64,000 nucleotides of DNA from Setaria digitata (taxonomy: Eukaryota > Nematoda > Chromadorea > Rhabditida > Setariidae): positions 372,001 to 436,000 of the forward strand of contig RCAB01000008.1 in NCBI GenBank assembly GCA_003640385.1. The letters are read 5' to 3'. A program made the translations under genes and the position numbers. Shown piece by piece: positions 36,673 through 55,762 of the stretch (position 1 is its first letter; the number at the start of each line of letters is the position of its first letter). Under the pieces are notes generated by a model, which saw nothing but the letters and a program-made list of their open reading frames with translations, did not search any database and was not told where the DNA came from.

Positions 36673-39600
36673 ATGGAATTATATTATCTTGGACTATTTC
36701 TTATTCCATTCTGTTTCATTAGTAGAATTGTTCGAAGGTAAACTTGAGTACACCGTTTTAAAATTTTCTTTCAAGTGAAGTATAGTCCCCATGGGGACTG
36801 TTTATAATATTTGGCTTTTAATAACCAAAACTGAGTACTGATGAAGAATTAAGATGCGTCATAGAACGAAGTGAATGAGTGAATGGTTATTGAAGATAAC
36901 TGATGGAAATGAGGTCCGGAAAAGACGATCAATTGGTTGCAGTCTTGATAAGAGAACCTGAGAGTCTGTTTTTTGGTTGTGACAGTGGTGCTGTAGTACT
37001 TTTCTCGAACATTCATTCATTTATTTGAGAGAAAGCTATCGAAAGAAAAGATGCTCTTCAGAAGGCCAAGAGAATAAAACTCACTGTTCATTCCATCCGT
37101 AAATGAATTGCCTTCTCCATTACAGAGCAAGGGCTTTGGTTCTTAAGTGCTTCCCTCCTTTCCATACATTGTATGTTCTAATATTTGAGAAAGACATCAT
37201 AAGCATTAGCTGTGACAACGGACTGTTCTCTTTTTCGTATTCAGTTAAGTAAATAGAAAGCCAATGCACTTTATAGGCTCATGGAATTAACTGTAAGTAA
37301 TCGGGAGGGTGGTAAGGAACAGGACTAAAATATAGGTCTAAATATGAAGCAAAATATCATTCCAGGTACCGAAAAGCATGGAATGTTATTCGTGATTGTG
37401 GTTTTCCAGTAGTCCAGAGTCAGAATTGGTTACTTGGAAGTTTAGAGCTTATGAAATCACATACTGCTCATTGGGAACTTTGCAAACTAACTAGAAAATA
37501 TGGCCGTACGTATGGACTGATGCAAGGTTCCTACCCAACAGTTGTTACTTCGGATCCTAAAATTATCCATGAGATATGCATCAAACAGTTCAATCTATTT
37601 CACTCACGTATTGTAAGTTATATTTCTCGTATAAAATCCCGCACCACTTCCTGAAAGTGTAGAATGAGGAACTTCTGTTGTGAAACACTCAGCTCTTTAC
37701 TTCATTCGTCGGTTATTCAACTAATACATTGCTTGTAAATCTACTTATAACATCAGATAGATCCAAGTGGTTCGCATCCAGACACTGCCTATGAGGTGCA
37801 CGAATTTGCTGCACGGGGTGAACGCTGGAAGCGAATTCGAAGTTTGACATCGAAAGCTGTTTCGAGTGAGAATCTTCGGCAGGTCTTCATTTTCCAATTT
37901 TCAAGAAAATAATTGGTGCCAAAAATGTGAAACTCTTTTTCGCATGTCTTTTTTTGCAGCTGTTTGTTGTCATAAAAGATTCAGTAAAGCGCTTTATAAT
38001 GGACCTTGAAGAAGAAATCATTGACTCAAAGGCACTGGAGCTTCATCCGTACGTACACTTCATATCTTTTTCTCACAAACCAAGCTGTATAGAATCCACG
38101 ATTCAGTTGTGTGCATCGGTTTTTAGTTTTCGGGAGCATCATCATTTAGGGAAGTGAACATCTGCTTACTATACTCACGGATCGGTTTTAGTTATTTCCA
38201 GAGACTTACGTTCGACGTTATATCACGATGCTGCATGGGGCGTCCGTACAGCTGTCAACGTGCTGACCCAAATCTCAAACTTTTACTGAAGAAATTTAGC
38301 CCACTGAAAAGTTTCCATTCTTCTTATCTACTTACATGTGAGGGAACTAATAAATTCAACTAGATATCGTGCTTAAAGAAACGAAGAATTACTGAAAGAT
38401 TTTTCGTAGAATGTCACCTATTTCTAGTTATAGAAGGACATTTTCATTAACTGGTAGTATGCCTTCTCATATATATAATTTAGCAGCAAAATTTCCTATA
38501 CTTATTTATCTCTTCGGTGTCTGCATATAAACCTTTCAAGGGTGTATACCGGACTTAAATTGGATATCATCAATGTACTCGAAATTGTGCACATATTTTC
38601 GGTCAGCACCCCATCTTGACAATGACCCAATTGCTAGCTATACAAATCATCTTTACAGAGTTGTTTCAATGGATACTGTTGATCAAGTCCGTTTTTATAT
38701 AGTTAGCAATTTTAACAAATTAAATGGGACTTGGGATGGAGCTTACATTTTCATTTCCTTCAGGCTAAAATCTAGTAGCGGTGCAAACACCAATTCGCTA
38801 TAGTAACAAGATATCCTTCGCAAAAGACAATTAGTTCGTTAGGTCAAGAAATACTACAGCATCGTATATCCGTTCAATATTCCCGACAATATTAAATAAA
38901 GCATGAAGCATGAGACAATAGGATTTAGTTAAAAATTGGATTCTGATTGAACTCATCCAGTTTCCATATAGTTATAAAAATATTTCTTCGGGTTTAGTTT
39001 AGGGCCGTTCTAGTTTTCTATACTTCATGAAACGCATGGAAGATAATGAATGGAATGACTGGGCAGTGGATGCCGATGGACCTTGCGATGTATCGAGCAT
39101 AAAAATCATCCAGAAGTTGACACGCGGAGTAAGGAATTTCAACTCTTACATACATTTTAATCCTCTCCTCCTTCAGTTGCTTTCCGACATATTTCTCATC
39201 AGATTGTGTCATGCATATTTTTGTATGTTCTCTAGCAAATCAAATCATTCGCATCCTTTCCATAATATGCGGAAATAGTATAGAATCTTACCTCCCAAGA
39301 ATCGAAGTGATGGATGCTTTTTATCAAATGCATGAAACTGTCGAGCATTAAAGTCCTTTGATGAATTACAAGGCAATAAATTAACACGAAGTTATTGATG
39401 CGCTTGAAATATTTCAGTTCCTTTAGTGGATGAATTTGCAGGAAATTGTAAATCAATGCCGTTTTTTATCATCAGCTGGTTTCGACACGACAGCGAACAC
39501 CTTAACTTACTTAACATATTTATTAGCCAATAACCCTGAAATACAAGATAAATTATGCCAGGAAATATTAACCCTGGATGAGATCACCTTCGATAATATA

Positions 39601-40976
39601 CAAAACTTGGATTATCTTAACTGTGCAATCATGGAAACTCTCCGGCTATTCCCACACGCTTCTTTGTGAGTTTATGATGACAAAACTCCATTGTTAAATG
39701 ATAGTAAAAATTTGAATTTTCAATAGAAGATCCAGGAAAATTCGCTTTTTTTGCAGACTGCAATCTCGTGTTTGTGCGCAGCAATGCAAAATAGGACCTT
39801 ACACGTTTAAGGAAGGTGTGGGTGTCATTTTTGACACCTGGACCTTACACTACGATCACGAAATATGGGGAAACGATGTCAAGGAGTTCAGGCCGGACAG
39901 GTTTCAATTTTATTCTATAGTCTAAGGGATGTATGTATCTTCCGCTCATAAATATATATATATTCCTTAATCATTTATGGCTCACATATATATATATATA
40001 TATAATGATTGATATATATTAATAATATTAATCATTATATATATATATATATATAATGATTAATATTCAATTCTGATGTCGTTTTAAGCTTTATAACATC
40101 TCCGACTTTCACATAACGAAATCCTCTCACAGGAAAAGGTGGGATACTCGAAAATGACGAATCCACAGAAGCAGATAAAACTGGATTTGGGATTTCAATT
40201 AAAGCTTAAAAAATTTCAGGTTCTTGAATTGCACTGCGGTTCAAAAGAGAAGTTGGATGGCATTTGGTGCTGGGCCACGCCAGTGTATTGGAATGCGTTT
40301 TGCTTTTATCGAAATTAAAACAATAATTTGTAGCCTGTTAAAGAAATTCCGCTTCCGCAAGAGTGAAAATACATGCCAGGTAAATTTCCCTATTTGTCAC
40401 TACTGAGTTTGAGACTACTTCAAAGAAGCTGGAAAATCAGAAACCCGTAGAGGCATATACAATAAACGAACACGGCAGCCACATAGCAAAGTTTTTCACT
40501 AAAACAAGTAGAAATAATTAATCCTCAATGACTATAAATTATAAATATTAGTTGCTCATGACAGCGAGAAGTGTGAATCTTCCCTGCAATTGAATTAAGG
40601 AACTGCAGATACAAATTAAGTTGAAAGGAACTCCTCGTATTTGGTGTAACCAATTATCAGTCTGATTTGACTAATCAACGCCCCCTACTTATTTGGCGAG
40701 AGTTAAATCACCAATACCCTGGAATGTAGGAGGGACAGATAGCTCCTTGAAAAACGAAGGAAAAAAAAAAAAAAAGACTTAACACTTTAAATTAAATCAT
40801 GCTTCGTAAAGTGGTTATTACAGACAGTGTGAAAGAAGTGGAGTATAAATGAGAAATCCCTGCTATTCAAAACTAACTCATTTCAGGTCCATTTAAGTCT
40901 TCGAGAAATGGGAACAGTGTGGCCCGATTTTGCAGAGGTTATTTTAGAAAAAAGAATTGCAGAATATCTTTCCTAA
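36673..40976 (+). CDS. Cytochrome P450, microsomal (CYP3-clan-like)
   Basis: Haem-thiolate monooxygenase of the ER membrane; substrate unknown. Eleven exons: 36673-36737, 37366-37612, 37757-37882, 37960-38052, 38202-38337, 38541-38686, 39003-39128, 39442-39665, 39757-39900, 40220-40379, 40887-40976; 518 residues, normal for the family. The first exon supplies the N-terminal anchor MELYYLGLFLIPFCFISRIV and joins in exact phase to RYRKAWNVI. Landmarks: C-helix GERWKRIR (about 127), I-helix SAGFDTTAN (325-332), ExxR as ETLR (378-381), FRPDRF, and the haem loop FGAGPRQCIG with the Cys ligand near 458. All are canonical, so the enzyme should be active. The F-G region (exons 38202-38337 and 38541-38686) is the least certain join. 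An expressed nematode CYP13/25-like gene is likely; subfamily not assigned. Its stop is 94 bp from that of ATG16 on the other strand. Confidence 0.9.
39985..40056. repeat. AT-rich inverted repeat in a P450 intron
   Basis: A (TA)n run ending in ATAATGATT is mirrored about 18 bases later by AATCATTAT followed by another (TA)n run, so the segment can fold back on itself. It lies in the intron between the exons ending at 39900 and starting at 40220. Confidence 0.75.
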
Positions 40977-41070
40977 TATAGTGGATTATCGTACAATGAA
41001 ATAACATATATATACTATATACATAATGAAAAATATAAAAACAGTGATCGAACTGAGAATAACTTCAGAA

Positions 41071-46287
<5,217 letters not shown>

Positions 46288-47001
46288 TCCCGTCACAAGT
46301 CACTGCGAGCACGTCCACTCATCACCTGACTCGAAGAAGGTACAGCTACCGAATGAGCATCCTAGCCCAGGCACGAATCCAGAATCACCGGTCTGTCCTG
46401 CAGAACAGCGACGCTCACCCACACCCTCCACGAAGCAACGCGTCTCTGAAGTGAAGGAGAAGAACTGTTTCATACCGCTGACGTGAAAACTTATTCGTTG
46501 TTCAATTTCGAATCCTGGCGGCTAAACTAATTTCGAGTTCTAATTAGACGGTGACGCTGTTCATGAAATAGTACTGCGGAAGGATTGAGAAATTCTCGGG
46601 TGGTGAGGTTGTATATGTAATTGAAAGTAAATTGTTGTATTTACGAGTAGGTGGGACGGGACAAGATTTGTGAAATAGTACAGAATGAGGTACCGAGTGG
46701 TTAATTATTGGAAGAATGAGCGGATTCCGGACATGGAGAGCCCTTGAACGGTATTTCTGTTTGGATGATAGCATGACGATAATATGAGTATGGGATATCA
46801 GCAATCCAACCTTTGGATATGAAACGTAGAAGGAATTTGCTTGGAGCATACCTTGTCACGCTTTGCAGGCTTCCACTGACCAGACGTTGCGTTACGTGTG
46901 TTCACTGCATGTCTTACTCGCATTCTTTACCGTATTCATTATCCTGTCTTTTATTTACATGGTACGTTTTCTTAGTTATAAAGTTCAATTTGCAGTCATT
47001 T
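46288..47001. promoter_or_regulatory. Shared upstream region of divergent ATG16 and CDK4/6 genes
   Basis: About 715 bp separates the two start codons. The ATG16-proximal part (to about 46480) is noticeably richer in G+C than the surroundings. A TTTGCAG ends at 46995, six bases before the CDK start, and looks like a splice or trans-splice acceptor. Core promoter elements could not be assigned. Confidence 0.5.
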
Positions 47002-49230
47002 ATGATGGAGGAAAGTTGTTCAAGATGTGATCGATGTATAGATAGTCCTGAGAATGTTCACGAATATGAGGAGCATCGCGTGATCGGAAAGGGTGCATAC
47101 GGGGTTGTATATCTTGTTACTCATGTGCCTAGTAATATACAGGTAAGTACTGTCCTACTCGAGTTACATCCTTTAGATTCGGTTTGAATTATATTTTGTT
47201 GTATACTCTCTCCTGAAAACTGCGAAGTGGTTGAAGTAAGGTTATTAATACTGCTTACTTTAAACTTTTAGTTAACAAAATTTGAATTCACCACAACAAA
47301 TTACTTGCAGTCACGGCAAATGTCTTCAATACTTTAATGAAAGTTATGGATTAGCCTGTGCAGTATATTATGTTTTACTTATTTATATTTTACTTATTAT
47401 TTGAACAAAGGTTTCCATTAAGACTTGAATCCACTCTTACAGTATGCTCTTAAAAAGATGATCGTACGTATAACAGAAGATGGTATTCCACAGAGTATAA
47501 TACGTGAGATCTCGGCATTGCGAGCGCTGCATAGTTTGGATCATCCAAATATAGTCAAGTTCGTGCCTTTCGTTTTATGTTTTGGAATTTTATTTTACGC
47601 TAGTTTGATTTATCAAATTTTTGCATCCATGTAAGTCAAAAGAGCTTCGCAATATATTACATGGTTTTAGAAATTTGTCACTTTTTACAGATTGCATGAT
47701 GTGTTTCATGGTCAAATTGATAAAGGTGAAATGTGTTTAAGTGTCGTTTATGAGAAATGTGACTGGGACCTATATGAGTTTCTGCGCACCATTCCTCGCG
47801 ATATGGGTGATCAACAGTGTCGTTATATTGCAAAGCAGGTAATTATTCTAGTTTTAATTGAAAAGAGTATATCATTAAATCCGTGTATATTCTCTCTTGA
47901 AAATGATAGTTTGCTAAAATAACTTTGTTGAGTTATGATATCCCTAATAATGTACTTCTTATTCTACCTAACAAAACTTTTTGTACAACAAATTTATATT
48001 CTATCTCCTACTTGCTGCAGAAAACCAACTAAATAATTGTTTTTCGATCCCAAGCCGTTCTTTTCAATATGTGAATCTTTTTTTCTTCACAGTTCGTTTT
48101 CAAGTTTAAGATATTAATGGGATTGGATTTCCTTCATTCAAATCATGTTATACATCGAGACCTGAAACCGCAAAATATATTGATCAATCGTGACCAAACA
48201 ATCAAAATCGCTGATTTCGGTTTAGCTCGCTATTACTCAATGCAGTCATCCTTCACAACACTGGTAGTGTCTGAATGCCTCTTTTTTTTTTTTTTTTGAT
48301 ACTTTCATTTGATGATTTAAAAATATAGAGATTTCAGGTGGTGACTTTGTGGTATCGAAGTCCAGAAGTGCTGCTGCAGTGTTCTTATAACTGTGGTGTA
48401 GATATCTGGGCAGCTGGTTGCATCATTGCGGAATTATATTCTCGTCAGCCGCTTTTTCCAGCGCACAGTGAAGCGCAACAGTTAAGTATTATCTTCCAGT
48501 AAGTTCTTGTTACGTGCTTCCTTTTTTTTGATTTGAAGACGTGAATTTTATAATTTTAAAAGTAAATTAAGTTTTAGATTCAAAGTCTACATCTGCTGAC
48601 TTCTAACTTTTTGTTTTCTTCCCAAGTATGGGAGGTTCTCGAAATTTTTTGCTGTGGAATGTTGTTTTATCGCTTAGCATTGGTATTAAGTATTATAAAT
48701 TGTTTGGTATGAATTATTTTTGCAGGAAACTTGGCACACCACCTTCTAGTGAATGGCCTCAGAATGCGGTTATTGAACGCTCATTCTATCCATCTTATCC
48801 AGGACAGCCAATGCGCCGCATTGCCCCGAAATTACCGTCAGATGCGGCAAAACTTGTAAAAGTACGCTGTTTTATAATTTGGGAAATTTATTCATCTTTC
48901 GCCTTCAAAAATTACTGGAGGAAGTTCATGACTTTTCTTTATAGTTTTTCACTACTCATGTTTCTTCCTGGATTAGAGGAAGATAAAAAAAAAGCTCCGA
49001 TGGTTTTGATTTTCCAGCCCTCTCCATGTTTAAATAATTATTCCTTGGTATGTTCTTGATATACTTTTTTGTGCATTTCTATAAATTTTTTAGTACTACT
49101 TAGATTACATGCTTGTGCAATAAATTAATGTTTTCAGAGTATGTTATCTTTTTTACCAGAGGCCAGGCCTTCATGTGCAGAAGCATTACGCGCTGAGTAT
49201 TTTCGTCAGAAGCATGGTTCAGTTGTTTAA
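47002..49230 (+). CDS. cdk-4: Cyclin-dependent kinase 4/6
   Basis: G1 Ser/Thr kinase that with cyclin D phosphorylates the retinoblastoma protein. Exons 47002-47142, 47443-47558, 47691-47838, 48105-48263, 48338-48498, 48726-48861, 49138-49230; 317 residues. Motifs: P-loop GKGAYGVV (29-36), catalytic Lys in YALKK (51), cyclin-binding helix PQSIIRE (63-69; PIST/PLST-type in other CDK4/6), HRDLKPQN (152-159), DFG (172-174), activating Thr in SSFTT (about 186), and [14 protein letters not shown]. The segments [15 protein letters not shown] and EADQL-like SEAQQL group it with CDK4/6 rather than CDK1/2. The N-terminal 20 residues are Cys-rich (CSRCDRCID). Exon 4 could instead start at 48093, adding four residues; alignment favours 48105. 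The ATG16 gene is divergent upstream. Confidence 0.92.
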
Positions 49231-49234
49231 TAAA
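49229..49234 (+). terminator. AATAAA overlapping the CDK4/6 stop codon
   Basis: The stop TAA (49228-49230) overlaps an AATAAA hexamer. If used, the 3' UTR would be only about 15-25 bases. Another AATAAA is at 49697-49702. Confidence 0.4.
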
Positions 49235-52200
49235 GTGCTAGGAATGAAATGAGCATCAGACGAATGATCATTTCTCGATATCTTTGAAACACTTGTTATT
49301 TCCTGCTGCTGAATTTATTTCACATTCGTCGTAATTTGTTTTCTTTAGCTTTTTTTTTGCTCCATATAAAATGTCTTTCGGAATGTAGTAAATGGATTGG
49401 TTTTTTTTTTTCTTTTTTTCTATGTTTTCTTCCAAAAAAAAAAAAGACTTAAGTCAAATTTTATTCGTTTCACTGCATATGTGGGTTTTTTCATCATGTT
49501 TTTTGCCATACTATTGGCAAGTTGTTTGGACCTCTTATCCTTTCGAAAAGTATAGTGAACACGATTTGTTCTGATCTTTATGCTTATTCGTTGGTTGTAA
49601 ATGAATTCTTGCTGTCGTTATTTAATTATAATTGGTACTTGTGATTGTTAAATATTAGGAATGAATTATGACCAATTTCTAATTCCCTCTTTATAAATAA
49701 AAGTCTTGATGTCTTTTTTAATTACCATCAGAAAAAAATAAAAATTTATCAATTATTTTTCACAGAATAATGTATCATATTTCCTGATCTTTTTTCATTG
49801 CTCCATCATAGTTTCCTTGATATGGTTTAAGCTTTCCACTGATGTGTAAAAGTGGTCGTTCGTGATTTGTATTTGAATTTATGAGTTTTGCGTCTCATAT
49901 TTTCGGAATTTTGATAAGCTAATTAAATTTCTGCTAAATCTTCCCCAAGAGCTTCATTAACCACTTCTTTTCACTCTGTTTTCTCTGGGGTAATTTAGCA
50001 TGAACAAAGAAGCTTATCGCATCGATTTCGAGTAGTAAACCAACGTGGCATTTAACGTTTAAAAAATGGCTTTAAAACATTTCAAGATAGAGAACTTCGT
50101 TATAATATCAGCAAATACTTTGTGTTATACAGTTTTTTTTTTTTTTTGCGATCTTTTACTTTAAGCAGGTTTTTCTTTTTTTTTTTAATTTCAGTCGTCT
50201 GTTGTTCCTTTCGTTGCTAAAAGAAAAATTAATTTGTTCCAAAAAAAAAGCCGAACATTATAGCCCTTTAAACATTTTTATTCACCTATCATTCACTCCA
50301 GAAGATTGATTCCTTACTGTTATTTATAGGTTTATTGTTGTGTCACAAAGAATTTAGCCCTGTTACTTTGCTACTCTCCTCTGTTTGCGTTTGATTTTCA
50401 TAAATCCATATCTTATTGGATTCTTTTAACATCAATCAGTACGGGCGACTGTAGTTGCTGACCATTTCATAGCTGACTTTGGACTTCCCTGTGTAAGAAA
50501 ATCCGAAGTGTACCAGATACCTTTGGAATTTTTTTAGCGGGAGATTTCAGCCGTTCTGTTTCTTCTTTATTGTCTGATAACAGTTAGAAATCTGTTCCAG
50601 TTGTTACTCGTGACCGGGATTTTTTGGCCGCATGTTCAGTTTGGCTTATTTTTTCTTTTTTTCTTTTGAAATTGTTATGACTGCGACCTTAGTCATGAGA
50701 CAAATTAAATTTGCTATGTGATATTGCGGAGTTATACATCTGTTTTATTCCAAAGCTTACTAATATATTCATCTTTGTGTCTCGCAGTTGCGTGTCAACA
50801 ATAATGTTTTCAAGCCGGTAAAATCAAGAAGATTCCGATCAGGTTTTTTAGGACTTCTTGTCCCAAAACACAGAAGTCTCTGTCGACCTGATTGTTATTG
50901 CCTTAGATCATTCAGCCTTCTTGCTAATCTCCTGTTAAAGTGATTGTTAGCTATTAATTAGTTTAGATTTCCCACTATGATGAAACGAATTTATCTGTCG
51001 CTATGGAGTCCGAATTTTGAAGCCTTTATTTTTAATTGTTGTTATTTAGATAACATTTTAACTATTTTTTTCCTAAGTTTTCTAGTTGATAACAATAGTC
51101 ATTTTCTGTAACTATTTCTTGTTTTTTTTTAGCACCATTCCCAGCAACAATTATTAAAAAGCTTTTTAAGTTTCCTTCTGCATGTTCAGTTGGTATCTCC
51201 TTTGAAAGGATGAAAAGGAAAACAATCCAGTTGACTGTTCTGTTATTATTTTTGAATATCCTTCATCAATTCTTCATTCTGTTGAGTAACAACATTTATT
51301 GCTATTTTATCGGGAACCTTTTATCATTCAAGAGAAAAGTTGTATAGAAGCAAGCTTTTCTGCGTCTACAATTTGATTCTTTACATTATTTTTTTCGAAA
51401 TCCATATTGTTGCTACTCATTTATATTTATGTCTGTTTGCGTGAAAGTTATCCGTCTCAGTGTTGATTTTAGTTTCCTCTTTTTTCCGTTTTCAGTGAGC
51501 ACTATAATCGTTGATTGTTTAATTTTTATGAGTAGTTCGTTAATGTATTAATATCTGTTTTCACTCGGTAGAAGTTATTAATGAAAACTAAATCTTTAGT
51601 TTCACAGCCTCTCCAGAAGACAGTCCTTTTACAACTTCTCTTCACCTGATAAAAGATATATCTGACTTTAGTAGTCAATACTAATGGAGATTTCTGTTCA
51701 CTTTCATAATTAGTCTTCTGTTATAATTAGGGTTGATGTAATGTGATACAAGGATTCTTCAAAAAATTTTTCATATTTGTTGCTAATCAGTATATTTCTG
51801 ATTTCTCGATTCATTCCTCAATGACTTCGCTGCTTAATAAAGCAGTGGTTTTTCGTTCACATTTTGGCGAATTACTTGTAGATCCAAACTGATTTGTACA
51901 TTTCACTCACAGCTAAGATTGTTAAGCTTGCTAAAATTTAGGCTGGTCTAAGTTGTTACACTCTCACATAGATTACTATGTTCAGGCTTGCCGGTTCCAT
52001 TTATTATCATCTCACCGTTGTTTGCTTTGCTTTTCGAATAAACTGCTGTCGTTTTTGGAACTTGGAATCCTTCTCCAATGTCTGCAACTTTCAACTCCGC
52101 TTCTCTTCTCTTGTTTCAACTAAGATACTATTTATCAATGGCTATTCAATTCACTATTACAAGTTTTTTGCTGTAATTTTCATTTCTAAGGATGTTTATG

Positions 52201-55200
52201 CTTAATTAGTTTTAAATGCTTTCATCTTCAATTTTAAAGTTAATAATGACTTCAAGTTGGAGAATCAGTTTACTACTGCGATAATGTAATTTTTTTTCAA
52301 CTGTCTTCTGACCTCTCATTTCCAGAACGCTACCTCTGTTTGTTTAGATCATTTTGACGAAGCTTATTCATGCACGAAAAACTAACAGATGTCGTTCTAC
52401 TCTTCAATAATAAAAGTTGAAGTTTCATCAATCATCGGTGTAGTTCATGATTTTTAAGCAAATGAAGGGTTTCGCAGCTTCAGTAGCTTTTAGGAATCGC
52501 TAATCATACCTGTTGCTGATTTAAATTACGGAAGAATCTGCAGTGCGAGAGCTACCAGTACAGCATGTGAAAGAGGAAGGAAGGTGAACTGACTTGTTCA
52601 ATGTTATAGAAAGAAGAAGATAGTTTGTTGTAAGTTTAATATAAATTTGCATTTCCGTTCTAGATAGATCCTGAAAGAGAAAGAGGAGGAATGGATCTCC
52701 CAGAAGTGTTCCCGTATAGTTGTACTCAAGGAAGATGATTGCGGGTATGCTTTCAGCTTCCTTGCTTCTACTATTTCCTTCTCCCTTGAGGTTACTTTTC
52801 AACACAATCGCTTCTCCTTTTCACTCATCATACACTTGATAAATAGTCCTTTAAAAAGAAGTCCCACAACAAGTTTAAATCGGGGTAAAGTGTGGGGGAT
52901 ACTGGAACGGACTTTATTCGTTTCATCTTCAATGAACAAAGATACCTCAGTCCTTGAATCCTTCAATTTCTAGGAAACATTTCTATTTTAGTTTTGCTCG
53001 AGATCACATATCTGATACCCACATACTCATTTAATCATTACTGGTAATTATTAAAATTCGATATTTACCCTTCTCGAAATGAAACTGAATTTTTTAAGTT
53101 TTTGGAGGTTCATATGTTATCCTTGAACACTGTCGAGCCGTTGCCATGCTTAAAGACGAATTATGATTGAATTATGAAAAATATTGATTCTCTGAATTAG
53201 GTCTTCCGTGGAATCCCTTTCCCACTCGATGATTGGTATGCACATGCAAGGATATCAGTAATAATTATTGATGCTGAACTGAGCTCCATTAATGTGCTAA
53301 ATTTGTTACATTGCTTCATAGTCCATATTCTTCCCTCATTTTCCTCAGTAGAAGTGTCTTATTTCATCACCGATACAGCATAAGCAAGCAGCCTTTTATC
53401 CTCAGGGCTTTCAACGAACTCAAAAATTCATCCGCTTCCTTCTGCTTTGTGTAACAATAGAGAATAACAGAAAAAGTTATGTGTTGCCACCTTATTTATT
53501 AATCTACACTTTTTCCTCTCACAAACATTTCCAGAGATCTCTTCTTATTGCTGGATGAATCCTCCTCTTCAAGAGCCATTCATTTGCTCGGAAATAATAG
53601 CTTCATTTTTTTAATACAGCATCAAAGCGTTGGTTAGACAGTGTTAAAATAAGCGGGATTTCTATCTTAAGCTTTGAATAAGTCGAGAAGTTGGCCGTAT
53701 TGTGTTGTCTAGCTAGAGGAAGAGGACCCAGAATATTGACATTCTAATCAATGGGTTGAATAAACCAAAAAGTGCCACTCTTTCAGGATATCTGTGGCAG
53801 CTACATTTATATACCATCATTAGTCTGAGGCGGTAGAAAAGATAATGCACCTTTCAGCGGTGGACCATCAAATTGTTTTTGGAAATGCCTTGACAACTTC
53901 ATTCCTGCACATAGGCTTCATTTAGAATGAGATTTCAAGAAGATGTGGAATCTTTTCCAGCTAAATAAAATCTCTCTTTCCCACACAACTTCTTTAGACT
54001 GGTTAGTGAGTGAACTTTCTTAAGCTAATGAGTAAGCATATTGCTATCTTGAAAGAAAACCGTTCGTGCAACTCATCCTTTCACAGCTATAGCCTCAGTT
54101 TGTTTACAACTTATTCATTACATTTCTTTTATTTAACAGATGATAGTAATGCTTGGCCTCTGCAATCTGAGCAGAACTTCCTTCATCTCTCCAAAGATCA
54201 TGATGGTCTAAAGAATTCTCTTAGTTTCTTCCTCAACTCATTTTCTGGATCCCTCTGAAACTTTTAAGGTCGGAAATGCGAAGTACCTAGGAAGTTATGC
54301 AAATGCTCGCTTTCTCTATTTAAGGCATTTTTATGCTTGTTATCTTATCATATAAGCTTATAACCTTATTAACAAATAATGTTCTCTTTTATCTGTGCAC
54401 TTCAACAGAGAAGTCATATAAATGCTCTAAAGTATGGAAGCAAAAGATTTTTTCAGTTTTAGTTTTTTTTCGATGTTAAGCCGAGAAACCTATAACTACC
54501 GAAGACAGGACAAATGTGCCACACAAATCTGGAGTCAAATAGAAAATGGCCGTTGGAGCCAAGTAGCGGTTTGGTTGGCTAGTTCTTCCCCATTACGGCT
54601 GCGAAGATGCGTTTCGCTGCCTGAATTTGTAATTGGCAGTGTCAGCGAAGAGCCAGTTTTCTGTTCTTCATTTCAATTCGCTGTTTACCTTTCGGCCTTA
54701 TCCCGCTGACTTACTTGCTAGTTTGCCAAAGGCTGGCAACTGGATAACGTAAGACTTCTCTGGACTTCATCTGAGGTAACTCCCGGAAAATGGTCACTAA
54801 TAGAAACGTATTAATGGCTATGACAAAGAGGCAGTTAATTCTTTGAGTATCCATCCAGCTGCAACATTTTCATGTTCTCAAAATCTTATTCTTCAACATC
54901 ACAAACGACTGAATGGTTAAGCTTGCTCTCAGTAATCCTTCTCTATTAATTTGAATTTTCCAGCGAACTTCGCACATTCCAGTACGTATTTTTTTCTAAA
55001 GAATTTAGTAGCAAAATTATTTTATAGGTCATAAGGACTTTTCCTATCACAGTCTCGATAAGATGTATTATTTCGAAAATCGATTATTTGTAATTAAACT
55101 CAGGTGGTTTTTTTGTTGAGGGCCATTTTTAGCCAGACTGATAAAACTGTTTTTATTTCCCCAAAATTTCAACGCTCTGGTGACCATGATCCGAAATTTT

Positions 55201-55762
55201 ATTAGCGATCTCATGATCATTTGACTGGTCTTTGAAAATAAAATCTGATTATTCTGTGAAAGAATTTGCTTCGTTGTTTCATTTCAGAACTAATTATTTT
55301 CATTAACTGTCGGTTTTCACGTAGATTTGCTTCCTGTTTCAGATTTGAGATGAACTATTCTTTCCATGATGCCACTGTCAATTCGTACAATATTTTTGAT
55401 GACCAATTATAGCAATTTTTGATCGAATAACCAATCATTAGTTACCGTGTCTATGCAGTGAATAAATGTAAAAGGAAAATATTTTTCAGAAATTCAGAAA
55501 TTTAGGGACAGTACCATGCCAAATTTTGCTAAGAATAGACTTACTTCGCCCAGAGTGATGCAAGACTGAGTTGAAATTTTAAATAGTTATAATGAAATCA
55601 CCATATAGTGGCAAATAAATGTATCATATTGAAAATTTTATGTTCTTTTCTATTTCCTACCTTCGATCAGTTTAATTTTCGGATTTGAATTGGAAATTTC
55701 AAGCCGATAACGCAAACTTTTGAAAAATTGATTCAATAAAAGTGAAGCCTATTATTACTGCA
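49231..55762. other. 6.5-kb stretch without a confident gene
   Basis: No exon chain or recognisable domain was found on either strand. From about 49300 to 52500 the plus strand is clearly richer in T than A, as in nematode introns and 3' UTRs read from that strand, so it may be long UTR or intron of a plus-strand gene. Short frames at 52521-52805 (minus) and 54434-54709 (plus) have no known features. Confidence 0.45.
55424..55455. repeat. 32-bp direct repeat, copy 1 (noncoding)
   Basis: Identical over 32 bases to 56611-56642, which lies in a candidate exon encoding NNQSLVTVSM. This copy is about 340 bp upstream of the first candidate exon. Confidence 0.85.

Noticed and set aside
38573..38803. 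Apparent frameshift in the P450 after the helix-F region
   Set aside because: Reading the exon from 38541 in the correct phase (carry one base) gives one open frame to 38686, so no frameshift is needed.
46313..46486. Plus-strand open frame with Pro/Ser-rich sequence upstream of ATG16
   Set aside because: It lies in the G+C-rich divergent promoter region and antisense to ATG16 exon 1, with no splice chain.
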